Positions 36,209 through 45,130 of a DNA stretch of 64,000 nt are shown here, piece after piece. The notes beneath the pieces are model-generated. The model had not been told where the DNA came from. It searched no databases and saw only the letters and a list, made by a program, of their open reading frames with translations. The stretch comes from Cohnella rhizoplanae (lineage in GTDB: Bacteria; Bacillota; Bacilli; Paenibacillales; Paenibacillaceae). Numbering within the stretch: the stretch's first letter is position 1; the number at the start of each line of letters is the position of its first letter. The stretch lies in the NCBI RefSeq assembly GCF_948329515.1, contig NZ_CAOJCN010000004.1, positions 62,001-126,000 on the forward strand. The letters run 5' to 3'. The translations under genes were made by a program, and so were the position numbers.

Positions 36209-37330
36209 CTACGCTTCAATATATCGCTCATAGAGCCGGCGGAACTTCTCCGAGGGCTGCAGCCCGAGCTCCTGATGCAGCAGGTGCGTATAGCGCTCGT
36301 AATGGCTGTGAAAGGACTGCCGGTCCCCTATCGCGCCGAATAGCTCAAGCAGCAGCAAGTTCGACTCTTCTTCGTACTCGTTCCCGGATACGATTCTCCT
36401 CGCGATCTGCACGGCTTCTCTGTACCGCTGCCCCTCGAGCAGCCAGCTTGCCAGACGCTTGGCGAAGGCGTCGTACAGAATCGCCAGCCGCTCGCGCTCC
36501 GCGGTCGCCCACTCGAACGACTTGTTCTCGAACAGCCCGCCCGTAAATTGTCGTTCCAGCTCGATGGCCGCGGCTTCGCTCGCCGCGTCGATCTGGGATA
36601 GCCGCTCCACGCCCTGCTCGAACTGGATGAAGTCGACATCCGCATGCTCCAGATCCAGGCCGTACTGCTCTTGCGCAGACTGAACCATATCCTTGAGGCC
36701 ATGTTGCGACAGCGCTTTTCGCAGCTGATAGACAGCCGTGTGCAGATACGTCTCCGCATTCTTAAGCGGCATGCCCGGGAAAATATCCTCCAGGATCCGG
36801 ACCTTGGCGACGCTTCGTCCTCGATGGACGAGCAGATAGGCGAACAGCTCCGTGCTTTTCTTGGACATCCACTTCACCGCACCCGCCTGCAAGCTGGCGG
36901 CTTCGAAGCACCCCAGCCCCCGGATCGTCAGCCGGTTAGGCGCAGGATCGCCTGCACGGTCGATGGAAGCGCCGCGTCTGCCTGCCGCTCTGGCGATCGT
37001 CTGCTCCAGGCGCTTCCTGGAGATCGGCTTCACCATATAATCCAGCGGATATACATCGTAGGCTTCGATGGCATAATCCGCATGGGAGGTCGTAAACACG
37101 ATGTCGAGATCGGCGCGAACCGACCGTAAGCCGCGGGCCAACGCCAATCCGTCGTCCGCGCCCAACTGAATATCGAGGAAGGCGAGATCCACGTCCCCGT
37201 CGCGAACGAAGTCCAGTACGCCGGCCGCGCTCTGGAAGCTTCCGACCAGCTCGACGTCCTCTATCTTGGACAGCAGCCGCTTCATCGCCAATCGCATGAC
37301 CGGTTCATCGTCCACGATGAGTATCTTCAT
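36209..37330 (-). CDS. Response regulator with BTAD (SARP-like) output domain
   Basis: A 373-residue regulator. The receiver domain (1-120) has ILIVDDEP, phosphoacceptor D53 in FLDIQLG and Lys in YMVKPISRKR. A winged-helix DNA-binding segment (SKKSTELFAYLLVHRGRSVAKVRILEDIF, about 155-235) and a bacterial transcriptional activation domain of helical repeats (about 240-373) follow. This SARP-like output is found in Paenibacillus and Bacillus regulators as well as actinomycetes. The ATG overlaps the kinase stop codon by 4 bp, so it is coupled to its kinase. Targets unknown. Confidence 0.88.
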   Translation of the reverse strand: MKILIVDDEPVMRLAMKRLLSKIEDVELVGSFQSAAGVLDFVRDGDVDLAFLDIQLGADDGLALARGLRSVRADLDIVFTTSHADYAIEAYDVYPLDYMVKPISRKRLEQTIARAAGRRGASIDRAGDPAPNRLTIRGLGCFEAASLQAGAVKWMSKKSTELFAYLLVHRGRSVAKVRILEDIFPGMPLKNAETYLHTAVYQLRKALSQHGLKDMVQSAQEQYGLDLEHADVDFIQFEQGVERLSQIDAASEAAAIELERQFTGGLFENKSFEWATAERERLAILYDAFAKRLASWLLEGQRYREAVQIARRIVSGNEYEEESNLLLLELFGAIGDRQSFHSHYERYTHLLHQELGLQPSEKFRRLYERYIEA

Positions 37331-39060
37331 CCTTCTGCCTCGCTCCTCATGGTGAAGTAAAATACGCTTCCTTGGCCCGGCCGACTCTCCGCCCACAGCG
37401 TTCCGCCGCTGCGCTGCGCGAACTGCCGGCTGACGAGCAGTCCGAGTCCCGTCCCCTTCTCTCCCGACGTGCCGGGCAACGAGCTCAGCCGCTTCTGATC
37501 GAATAGCCCGCGTACCTGCTCTTCTCCCATGCCTACTCCGTCGTCGCGGACGGACACGACGACCCTATCCCCGGATGGCCTGGCGTCCACGTGGACGGTT
37601 CCGCCCGCTCCGGTGAACTTGATAGCGTTGGAGAGCAGGTTGCGGATAATAAGCCCCAGCGCTTCCCGGTCGGCATACACCCGCATATCGGGGGCAATCG
37701 AGTGACTCACCCGAATCCGCTTGGCCTCGCTCTGCAGGCGCAGCAGCCGGCAGCCGTCCTCTACGACTTCGGCCAACGCCAAGGGCTGCGGACGAAGCGC
37801 CATGTCGTCACGCTGGCTGCGGAACCACTCGAGCAGATTGTTGGTCATGCCGAGCGTGCCGCGGATCTGCTCCCCCAGCTTCCCGACGATCTCCCGATGA
37901 TCGGGGTCGACGGCGTCGATCTCGTCTTCCAGCAATTCGATCAGCTGATACTGCAGCGCCAACGGGCTGCGAATGTCGTGCGACACGATCGTAAACAGCT
38001 GATCCTTGAGCCGATTCAGCTCCGCGATCTGCTCCAGATGCCGCGCCTTCTCCGTAATGTCGACGATCAGGGAGATGCTGCCCTGGCCCTGCTTCCGCAG
38101 GATCTGCAGCGGATACACGGTCACGCTGTATACGTATCGATGGCCGTCCAGCCGGACTTCAATCTCCGTGCGTCCCTGCTTCATCGCCTTGCATAGCGCC
38201 AGCCATGCCGGCCACGGCTCGAGCAGCTCCGCCATATTCCGGCCGTCGATATCGCCATGGCCCATCTCCGAGAACCACTTGGCAGCCTGGATATTGCTGT
38301 CGATGATCTTCCCGGATGCATTGGCGATGACGATGCTCTCCTGGATCGTATCGAGCACGATGTTCCTGGCGATCGGCACGGTGGAGAAAAACTTGATCCG
38401 CAGCATAATCGCGAGCATCAATGTCCCCGTGAATCCGCAGTACACCGAAAACGGAAGCAGCCAGGACGACCAGTCGGGCCTGACGAGCTTGGCCATCTCC
38501 AGCACGACCGGAAAGGTACTGAGGAACAATACCCACATCCCCGGCCTGCGGAAGTCGCCGCGGATGCTCCGTAAATACTGAAACACAAAATAAAGGCACG
38601 CGGCCAATAAGGCGTAACAAGCGATTCCAAAGCCGGCCGAATAGGCCGACCTCGTCGTCATGAGCTGTCCGTCCGCGATCGCGACCGAACGATAGATCAC
38701 ATGAAGCCAGGGATCGAACCAGGACAGCAGCGACCAGAGGGCGAATACCGCGAACAGCGCGACTTTCCACTGCGTCTTCCATAACCTGTCGCGGCCGACC
38801 AGCTCGTACACGAACAGGAGAAAGCAAGGTACGATTAAGTTAAGCGCCGTCGACTGGAGATGGCGGAAAACCAGCTTATCCGCTAACAGATCGCTGCTTC
38901 TCTCCAAAATGACGCTGCTCGAGTAGACGATCCGGCAAACGATCAAACCGATGAGATAGGGCACGCCGCGCTCTTTTCTGAATCCGTACACAAAAAACAA
39001 AATCATGCCCGTCATGACCACTGAAGCAAACATAAAAATAAGTTCCGCGAGGTCGTTCAT
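37327..39060 (-). CDS. Sensor histidine kinase with seven-helix N-terminal membrane domain
   Basis: A 577-residue kinase. Seven predicted helices fill residues 1-225, as in the 7TM kinase N-terminal family. A PAS domain (about 232-340, DTIQESIVIANASGKIIDSN) is followed by a HisKA domain with His361 in IVSHDIRSPL and an ATPase domain (NLLSNAIKFTG, DDGVGMG, GTGLGL). Partner of the REC-BTAD regulator that overlaps its 3' end. The divergent gene encodes an HD-GYP phosphodiesterase. Confidence 0.92.
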   Translation of the reverse strand: MNDLAELIFMFASVVMTGMILFFVYGFRKERGVPYLIGLIVCRIVYSSSVILERSSDLLADKLVFRHLQSTALNLIVPCFLLFVYELVGRDRLWKTQWKVALFAVFALWSLLSWFDPWLHVIYRSVAIADGQLMTTRSAYSAGFGIACYALLAACLYFVFQYLRSIRGDFRRPGMWVLFLSTFPVVLEMAKLVRPDWSSWLLPFSVYCGFTGTLMLAIMLRIKFFSTVPIARNIVLDTIQESIVIANASGKIIDSNIQAAKWFSEMGHGDIDGRNMAELLEPWPAWLALCKAMKQGRTEIEVRLDGHRYVYSVTVYPLQILRKQGQGSISLIVDITEKARHLEQIAELNRLKDQLFTIVSHDIRSPLALQYQLIELLEDEIDAVDPDHREIVGKLGEQIRGTLGMTNNLLEWFRSQRDDMALRPQPLALAEVVEDGCRLLRLQSEAKRIRVSHSIAPDMRVYADREALGLIIRNLLSNAIKFTGAGGTVHVDARPSGDRVVVSVRDDGVGMGEEQVRGLFDQKRLSSLPGTSGEKGTGLGLLVSRQFAQRSGGTLWAESRPGQGSVFYFTMRSEAEG

Positions 39061-39246
39061 GAGGCAAATCCCTTTAGGTGTGTGGCTTAAAAAGATAGCT
39101 AGCTTTATCCATTTCTCTCAATATAGTCTACGAAAAGATAGCGTGCAAGCCGCTGCAGGGCCAATCCCGAGCAGGATTCGACACCCCTATGTCGAATCTT
39201 GAAATTGAATTAGAAAGTAACCTTATAGCCGGAAGGCGGAACGAAA

Positions 39247-40674
39247 ATGCCCCGTTCACCTCGCGCTTTAGTCATGGCGGTATCGATCACCTCTATCGCG
39301 TTACTCTTGGGGTACGCCTACTTCATGACCTACCCCGGACATCACACCATGTGGGATCTCCCCAGGTTCCACTTTTACGTGATCTCTCCGACCCTCCTCG
39401 CCTTGGCCGTCAGTTCCATTGCCGTCGGATGGACGGGCATTCGGCTCCGGGACACGAGCGCGATGATGCTGGCCTTGGCGATCTTCTCTCTCAACGGCTT
39501 TTTTCTCATTCACGCCCTCTCGACCCCCGGGTTCATTATTCATGATCAATACCATCTGGCAGGGGTCGCCTCGCAGGTCGCGATGACGACTTGCGCGGCA
39601 TGGATCTTCCTCTCCACCCTCTCGTCGGACCATGCCATCGTTCGCCTTATATCGAAGCGTCGCAGGCGTATTGTCGTCGGCTGGGTCGCCCTGGTCGTCC
39701 TGATGAATATCGCCGCGCTTGTGAATCCCGACGTTTCCGACTTCATTCCCATCGATATCTCGCCGTTGAACGGCGTGTTCGCGGCTCTTACCATCTTCCT
39801 TTATGCGTGGAGCGCCAGGAGGTATTTTCAGCAATTCCGGGTCGTGCGGTTTCCTCTGCATGCGGCGATCGTATTCGGATCCTCGCTGCTCCTCCTCACG
39901 GAGTTCATCATGGTCACCACCATGATGTGGACGCTGGCCTGGTGGCTGTATCATGTCGTCCTGGCCGTATCGGCCTTGCTGCTGTTGTACGGTATCGTCG
40001 CCCAGTACCGGTCGAACCTGTCCATCAAGCATACCTTCCATCAGGCGAATCCCCCGCATACGTTGAACCGGATTCGCATAAGCATCTCTAGCAGCATGCA
40101 GAATCTGATCGTCGCTACGGAAACGAAAGACGCGTATACGGCGGGTCACAATTACCGCGTCGCCATGTACGGATTGCAGCTGGCCCGGGCCATGGGCCTC
40201 GATGCGGAAAGCTTACGGGCTTTGGCCCGGGGCGGCCTCATTCACGACGTCGGGAAAATACAGATTCCCGGCGAGATTCTGAATAAGCCGGGCAAGCTGG
40301 ATGCGGACGAGAGAAGCGCGATCGAGCAGCACCCCGTGATCGGGTACGAGATGTGTAAATACATCGGCTTCATGACCGAGGAACTGTCCGTCATCCGGCA
40401 TCATCACGAGAGATGGGACGGGACGGGGTATCCGGACAAGCTGAAGGGCACGCAGATCTCGCTGCTTGCCAGAATCCTGGCCATTGCGGACGTATACGAC
40501 GCGCTGACCTCCCGAAGGGCCTACCGGGAGCCCTGGTCCCAGGCGCGCGCGCTGCAAACGATCGTCGAGGGCAGCGGCACGCACTTCGACCCAGACTGCG
40601 TCTCCGCGTTCGTCGGACTGTGCGATAGAGGCGAATTGACGGTTCCGGAGGCCCGAGGCGACGGAGCCATCTGA
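39247..40674 (+). CDS. Membrane HD-GYP phosphodiesterase
   Basis: A 475-residue membrane protein with about seven helices in the first 255 residues and a C-terminal HD-GYP domain. The metal-binding HD pair is at 333-334 (GGLIHDVGKIQIP) and the GYP motif is HHERWDGTGYP (about 386-396), both intact, so c-di-GMP hydrolysis is expected. No GGDEF domain. GGAAGGCGG precedes the ATG. It is followed, 21 bp later, by a cyclase gene. The N-terminal helices are not a sensor family I can name. Confidence 0.9.
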   Translation: MPRSPRALVMAVSITSIALLLGYAYFMTYPGHHTMWDLPRFHFYVISPTLLALAVSSIAVGWTGIRLRDTSAMMLALAIFSLNGFFLIHALSTPGFIIHDQYHLAGVASQVAMTTCAAWIFLSTLSSDHAIVRLISKRRRRIVVGWVALVVLMNIAALVNPDVSDFIPIDISPLNGVFAALTIFLYAWSARRYFQQFRVVRFPLHAAIVFGSSLLLLTEFIMVTTMMWTLAWWLYHVVLAVSALLLLYGIVAQYRSNLSIKHTFHQANPPHTLNRIRISISSSMQNLIVATETKDAYTAGHNYRVAMYGLQLARAMGLDAESLRALARGGLIHDVGKIQIPGEILNKPGKLDADERSAIEQHPVIGYEMCKYIGFMTEELSVIRHHHERWDGTGYPDKLKGTQISLLARILAIADVYDALTSRRAYREPWSQARALQTIVEGSGTHFDPDCVSAFVGLCDRGELTVPEARGDGAI

Positions 40675-40695
40675 TGGGAGGAGCGTGGCGCACGC

Positions 40696-41433
40696 TTGAC
40701 GGAGTTCAATAGCTTATATTGCAAAGGCTGCTGGCAGCAGATGCGGATGCCGATCTTTATCCGCAGCCCGCTGTCGGTTCCTTTCCGGCTGATCGGCGTG
40801 AAGCCCAGCCGGATGCATCCGAATCTGTGCACGGTCTGCGAGCTCATGTTCACGAAGGTAAAAAAGAAGAAGCAGATCGACATTCAAGCCACCGTCATGT
40901 TCGCGGACTTGAGAGGCTACACCAGGCTATCGGAACGCGCGGACTCCGCGGGCATCGCGCGGCTGCTGGACAAGTTTTATGATGAATGCGCGCCTGCGAT
41001 ATGGAAGAGAGACGGCATTATCAATAAAATGATCGGCGATGCGGTGCTCTCGATCTTCAACTTCCCCCTCGAGCGGCAGGACCACGTCCGGCAGGCCGTC
41101 CTGGCCGCCATCGAGATCCAGCGGCAGTGCGGCGATATGCAGTCCGAGCTGTCCGGTCTCGCCGGCGCGGAGGGCCCGGTCAAGATCGGGATCGGCATCC
41201 ACACGGGGACCGCATCCATCGGCGAGTTCGGTACCGCCTACAAGGACTTCACGATCATCGGGTCCGTGGTGAACAAGGCCTCGCGCATCCAGGGCGCTGC
41301 CGAGAGCGGGGAGATCCTGATCTCGGACGACGCCTACCGGAGCATCCGGGAGGATTATCCGGATCTCGAGCCCCGCACCTACCGGCTGAAGGGCATCGAT
41401 CAGCCCGTCGCGGCTTATGCCGTGCCGTCGTAA
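40696..41433 (+). CDS. Class III adenylate/guanylate cyclase with N-terminal CxxC pairs
   Basis: A 245-residue soluble protein. Residues 1-50 carry CKGC and CTVC about 37 residues apart, which could bind zinc. The catalytic domain has the two metal Asp in FADLRGYT and IGDAVLS and the transition-state Asn and Arg in VVNKASRIQ. The usual Asp in the purine-selecting position before VVN is replaced (IIGSVV), so ATP or GTP preference cannot be read. TTG at 40696 is the only start that keeps the first Cys pair; GGGAGGAG lies 12-14 nt upstream. An ATG at 40741 would remove it. Probably cotranscribed with the HD-GYP gene. Confidence 0.85.
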   Translation: MTEFNSLYCKGCWQQMRMPIFIRSPLSVPFRLIGVKPSRMHPNLCTVCELMFTKVKKKKQIDIQATVMFADLRGYTRLSERADSAGIARLLDKFYDECAPAIWKRDGIINKMIGDAVLSIFNFPLERQDHVRQAVLAAIEIQRQCGDMQSELSGLAGAEGPVKIGIGIHTGTASIGEFGTAYKDFTIIGSVVNKASRIQGAAESGEILISDDAYRSIREDYPDLEPRTYRLKGIDQPVAAYAVPS

Positions 41434-41453
41434 CGCGGACAGTAAGACTTTAG

Positions 41454-41486
41454 AGAGGACCGGGGAGCAGTTCCCGGTCCTCTTTG
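41454..41486 (+). terminator. Intrinsic terminator after the cyclase gene
   Basis: AGAGGACCGGGGA pairs with TCCCGGTCCTCT, followed by TTT. Confidence 0.8.
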
Positions 41487-41540
41487 ATGTTCAACTAATT
41501 CTCTGATGTCCTCGCCTGCCGCCACCCGATAAATAGACGG

Positions 41541-41571
41541 TTGACTTCAACCATGGTTTAAGTCGTATGCT
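41541..41571 (+). promoter_or_regulatory. MerR-type promoter with 19-bp spacer and operator
   Basis: TTGACT (41541-41546) and TATGCT (41566-41571) are separated by 19 bp, the long spacer typical of MerR-activated promoters. The spacer holds a dyad with arms GACTTCAACCA and TGGTTTAAGTC (41543-41564), one mismatch. Autoregulation of the MerR/SDR operon is likely. Confidence 0.8.
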
Positions 41572-41610
41572 AGTCCTGTCGACAATGCCATATCGATATG
41601 GAGGCATCCC

Positions 41611-41997
41611 ATGAACGTGTATTCCATCAGCGAAGCCGCGGCCCGATACCACATTCCGGAATCCACGATCCGTTACTATGAGAAGAAAGGACTCCTGCCG
41701 TTCATCGAACGCGACAAAGCCGGGAGGCGCCTATTTTCAGAAGATCAGATGACGCTGCTGGGGACCATCATGTGCTTGAAGAACACGAATATGCCGATCA
41801 GCGGCATCAAACAATACGTAGATTGGATTCTGGAGGGAGAGAGCACCCTCGAGCGACGGCTGAAGATGATGAACGACCACCGGAAGGCCGTGCTGGACGA
41901 GATCGCCTTGATGACCGACTCCATCGATGGAATCGATTATAAAATCGCGCGATACGCCAAGCAGATTCAGGAACGCAAACACGGAAAAGGGGAATGA
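41611..41997 (+). CDS. MerR-family transcriptional regulator
   Basis: A 128-residue regulator. The N-terminal winged helix is YSISEAAARYHIPESTIRYYEKKGLLPFI, followed by a coiled coil (ERRLKMMNDHRKAVLDEIALM). There is no metal-binding Cys pattern. GGAGG precedes the ATG. It overlaps the SDR gene that follows and probably controls it through the MerR-type promoter upstream. Confidence 0.9.
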   Translation: MNVYSISEAAARYHIPESTIRYYEKKGLLPFIERDKAGRRLFSEDQMTLLGTIMCLKNTNMPISGIKQYVDWILEGESTLERRLKMMNDHRKAVLDEIALMTDSIDGIDYKIARYAKQIQERKHGKGE

Positions 41998-41999
41998 AC

Positions 42000-42764
42000 A
42001 TGAAGCTGTCAGGGAATACGATATTAATCACCGGCGGAGGCTCCGGCATCGGGCTTGCCTTTGCGGAGCGCTTCGCGAAGGCCGGCAACACGGTCATCGT
42101 GACCGGCAGACGCGAGCATGCGCTGGAGGAAGCGCAGCGCAAGTGCCCGGGACTGATCGCGCGCGCGAGCGACCTCGATCTCGAGTCCGAGCGCATCGCA
42201 CTGTTCGACTGGGTCACGGCGAATTACCCGGGAGTGAACGTGCTGGTGAACAATGCCGGGATCCAGCAGCGCTTCAATGTGCTGAAGACGGATGCCAGGG
42301 ACAACTGGCAGGCGCTGCGCCGGGAGATCACCACGAACATCGAAGCGCCCGTGCACCTGTCCCTGCTGTTCGCGCCTTATTTTGCCGCATCGGGCGAAGC
42401 TGCCGCGATTATTAACGTGAGCTCGGGGCTGGCGTTCACGCCGCTGGCCATCGCGCCGATCTATTCGGCCTCCAAGGCGGCGCTGCATTCGTATACGGCG
42501 AGCCTCAGGCTCCAGCTGTCGGACACGTCCGTCGAAGTCATCGAAGTCGCGCCTCCGGCCGTGAATACGAGTCTGGGCGGCGACGGGCTGCATGTGCACG
42601 GGGAGCCGCTCGACGCCTTCGCGGACGGCATCTTCAAGGGTCTCGAGGAAGGCCGGAAGGAGATCGGCTACGGCACCTCCGAAGCGCGGCTCCGCATGCC
42701 GCGGGACCAAGTCGACCAGTACGCGGCCCAGATGTACCAGTCGCTCAGACATTCGATCGACTAG
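42000..42764 (+). CDS. Short-chain dehydrogenase/reductase (DltE-like)
   Basis: A 254-residue SDR enzyme. The cofactor loop is ILITGGGSGIGLAFAERF, then NNAG, catalytic Ser in INVSSGLAF and YSASKAALHSYT with Tyr and Lys. Two ATG codons are possible; 42000 is preferred because AAAAGGGG is 7 nt upstream, while the first at 41994 is one base from it. Partner of the MerR gene, whose stop codon lies 3 bp before this start. Substrate unknown. Confidence 0.9.
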   Translation: MKLSGNTILITGGGSGIGLAFAERFAKAGNTVIVTGRREHALEEAQRKCPGLIARASDLDLESERIALFDWVTANYPGVNVLVNNAGIQQRFNVLKTDARDNWQALRREITTNIEAPVHLSLLFAPYFAASGEAAAIINVSSGLAFTPLAIAPIYSASKAALHSYTASLRLQLSDTSVEVIEVAPPAVNTSLGGDGLHVHGEPLDAFADGIFKGLEEGRKEIGYGTSEARLRMPRDQVDQYAAQMYQSLRHSID

Positions 42765-42795
42765 CGTTTGATGCAAGATGGCCTCGCGGCAAAGC

Positions 42796-42840
42796 GAAGG
42801 CGCCCGGTCTGCACGATTCGTGCAGATCGGGCGCCTTCTT
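42796..42840. terminator. Bidirectional terminator with a 21-bp stem
   Basis: Positions 42796-42816 and 42818-42838 are complementary with one G-T mismatch: outer arm GAAGGCGCCC, inner arm TCTGCACGA. It lies between the convergent SDR and amidase genes. Confidence 0.85.
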
Positions 42841-42846
42841 GCGTTT

Positions 42847-44892
42847 CTATTTCAATTCCTTGGACAGCCCGGACCACCAAGAGCGGTAGAGCTCCAGGTA
42901 CAGGCGATTGGCTGCGTCGTTCACTTCTCTGGGCGTAGAGAAGTTGCTATTGTATACGGAGAGCGAATCCGCGTATACGCCGCCGCCGAGCGCGTTCGCC
43001 GCAGCGTCGTCCAGCAGCGTCTTCAAGCGGTCCTTGACGGCCATGCCCGGCGCCACGCGGGCGTGCGTAGCCTGCTCGTACGCGTAGCCCATCTCGATCA
43101 GCTTCTCCTCGGTGAAGGCATCGCCCGTAATCTGCAGATTGATCGGTTCCCCGTTCCCGCCTTCGGCCGTCCGGTACCCGGTCGGCACCGTGATGCTCGG
43201 ATAGCCCGCCTTCGCGGCGATCCCCGTCGTCGCGCCGTTCAGTCCGATCAACCCATCCAGCTTGTACGTATCCAGCAGCTTGTTGAGCCCGTTCTTGCGC
43301 GCGTACGCGATGTCCGCGGCTCTCTGCTCCTGGCTCTTCTTGTAATCGGCCGAGCCCGGCGTCATGTCGTAGCCCAACACTTCCTCCAGGATGGTCTGGC
43401 CGTACTTTAACACATCCAGATGCTTTTTGTTGTAGTCGACGATATCCTTCAGGCTCGCGATCACCGTCTTATTGTCGCTGGCCAGAATCGGGTTTTTCTG
43501 GGCCTTCAGGTAGTTTTCGATGTCTTCCTTGAAGTCGTAATACAGCACCTTGGATGCGGGCGCGCTCGGCAATTCGTCCGCCATGTCTTTGCCGCCTGCG
43601 CCATAGACGATGGTCGCGCCTTGGTCCTTCAGCACTTGGACGGCCTTCTCGAAGGCCGCGTAGACATCCGGCTGCGTCTCCTTGTTCGGCGTCCGGTAGA
43701 CGCCGAGCACCTTGCCCTTCAGACCGTCCGTTTTCAGATAATCGGTATAGGTCTCGACGTGCGCCTTAAAGTAAGCTTCATCGACCACGACTTCGTTGTC
43801 GACGCCCATGTTGATATGCAGGTCGCCGGAGTCGTAACCCTGCATGGCGGTCAGCAGCGTCGCTACGTCGGCTACATCCCGTCCCATCGGCCCCGCCGTA
43901 TCCTGGCTGTGCGAGAGAGGGATGATTCCGCTGCGGCTGACGAGGCCCACCGTCGGCTTCAAGCCGACTAGGGAGTTCCGCTGCGACGGCGACAGGATCG
44001 AGCCGGACGTCTCCGTGCCGATCGTGATGGCGGCGAGCGCCGCGGCGCCGCCCGCGCCCGATCCGGAGGACGATCCCGAGACGTCAATCACGCCCGGCAG
44101 GTAGGGGTTGAGCACCTGCCCCTGCAGCGTCGAGTACCCGCTTCTCATGCCGCTGGTGATGAAGTTCGCGAATTCGGACAAGTTCGTCTTGCCCAGGATG
44201 ATGGCGCCAGACGCCTTGAGCTTGCCGGACAAGAATGAATCGTCCTGGGGATAGTTATTGGCGAGCGCGATCGAGCCGGCCGTCGTGGGCATCCCGTCCG
44301 CTGCCGCCGTACCGATATTGTCCTTGATCAGGATCGGGATCCCGAACATGCCGGCCGCCTTGGACGGATCCGCCTTGACCGCGGCGTCGCTCGCCTTCGC
44401 CAGCGCGAGGGCATTCGGGTTGATGCTGGCTACCGCGTCTAACTTGACGGTGTAATTATTGTACAGATCGATGCGGGCCAGATACATCTGCACCAGCTTC
44501 TCATACGTCAAGGTGCCGGCCTTCACCGCGGCCTGCATATCCGCGATCGTGGACTTCTCCAAGTCGATGGCAAGCGCATCGAGCGCGACCTGCAGCGTCA
44601 GCCGGGTTTCATTGATCTTGTACACGGTGCTATTGGGCGTTATGTTGCTCACCATGCTTAGCGCATACTTCACGTTATCCGCATACGGCGCTGGATAATC
44701 CTTGAGGTTCACCCGCTTCGCCGCCTTGACGACGGCCTGCAGATCCTGGAGGGCCTTGGTCGTCGTGGTTGCATCGCTAATCAAGGCCGTCGCGTTCATC
44801 GCATGCGCAGGAACGGATTGGCTCAACAAGGCCAAGCCCAAGACCTGAGCAGCCATGATCTTCGCAACATTTCGCTTTTTCATTTTCCCCAT
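42847..44892 (-). CDS. Secreted amidase-signature family protein
   Basis: A 681-residue secreted protein. The signal peptide is about 1-31 (to AHA), then a helical region of about 100 residues and an amidase-signature domain (about 115-665). The Ser-cisSer-Lys triad is recognisable as Lys190 (ILIKDNIG), a Ser in the cluster SGSSSGSG (272-279) and the nucleophile Ser298 (TETSGSI). The glycine/serine loop is less regular than the usual GGSSGGS. GGAGGGCG precedes the ATG. Cytoplasmic amidases are more common, so an extracellular amide substrate is likely here. Substrate unknown. The 238 bp upstream are AT-rich and hold the likely promoter, but no clear boxes were found. Confidence 0.88.
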   Translation of the reverse strand: MGKMKKRNVAKIMAAQVLGLALLSQSVPAHAMNATALISDATTTTKALQDLQAVVKAAKRVNLKDYPAPYADNVKYALSMVSNITPNSTVYKINETRLTLQVALDALAIDLEKSTIADMQAAVKAGTLTYEKLVQMYLARIDLYNNYTVKLDAVASINPNALALAKASDAAVKADPSKAAGMFGIPILIKDNIGTAAADGMPTTAGSIALANNYPQDDSFLSGKLKASGAIILGKTNLSEFANFITSGMRSGYSTLQGQVLNPYLPGVIDVSGSSSGSGAGGAAALAAITIGTETSGSILSPSQRNSLVGLKPTVGLVSRSGIIPLSHSQDTAGPMGRDVADVATLLTAMQGYDSGDLHINMGVDNEVVVDEAYFKAHVETYTDYLKTDGLKGKVLGVYRTPNKETQPDVYAAFEKAVQVLKDQGATIVYGAGGKDMADELPSAPASKVLYYDFKEDIENYLKAQKNPILASDNKTVIASLKDIVDYNKKHLDVLKYGQTILEEVLGYDMTPGSADYKKSQEQRAADIAYARKNGLNKLLDTYKLDGLIGLNGATTGIAAKAGYPSITVPTGYRTAEGGNGEPINLQITGDAFTEEKLIEMGYAYEQATHARVAPGMAVKDRLKTLLDDAAANALGGGVYADSLSVYNSNFSTPREVNDAANRLYLELYRSWWSGLSKELK

Positions 44893-45067
44893 GATTAAAC
44901 GCCCTCCATTATGTAAGGTTTACTGACATAATATGAAGGTAACACAGCAAAAGTAGATGCACAAGACAAATTGTTATTTGAAGTTAGGATATAATTAAGC
45001 TAATAATTAACGTCATTTATTGTTAAGCATCATATAGGTTAGTTAATATGACACGCACTTGCCAAGC

Positions 45068-45116
45068 AAAACCCCGGAATGCTGAGCGGCACGATTCGCC
45101 TTTCAGAGTTCCGGGG
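45068..45116 (-). terminator. Intrinsic terminator of the PhyH gene
   Basis: CCCCGGAA (45072-45079) and TTCCGGGG (45109-45116) pair with an inner CTGA/TCAG stem. TTTT follows on the minus strand. Confidence 0.8.
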
Positions 45117-45130
45117 CCGGATGCTGCGGG

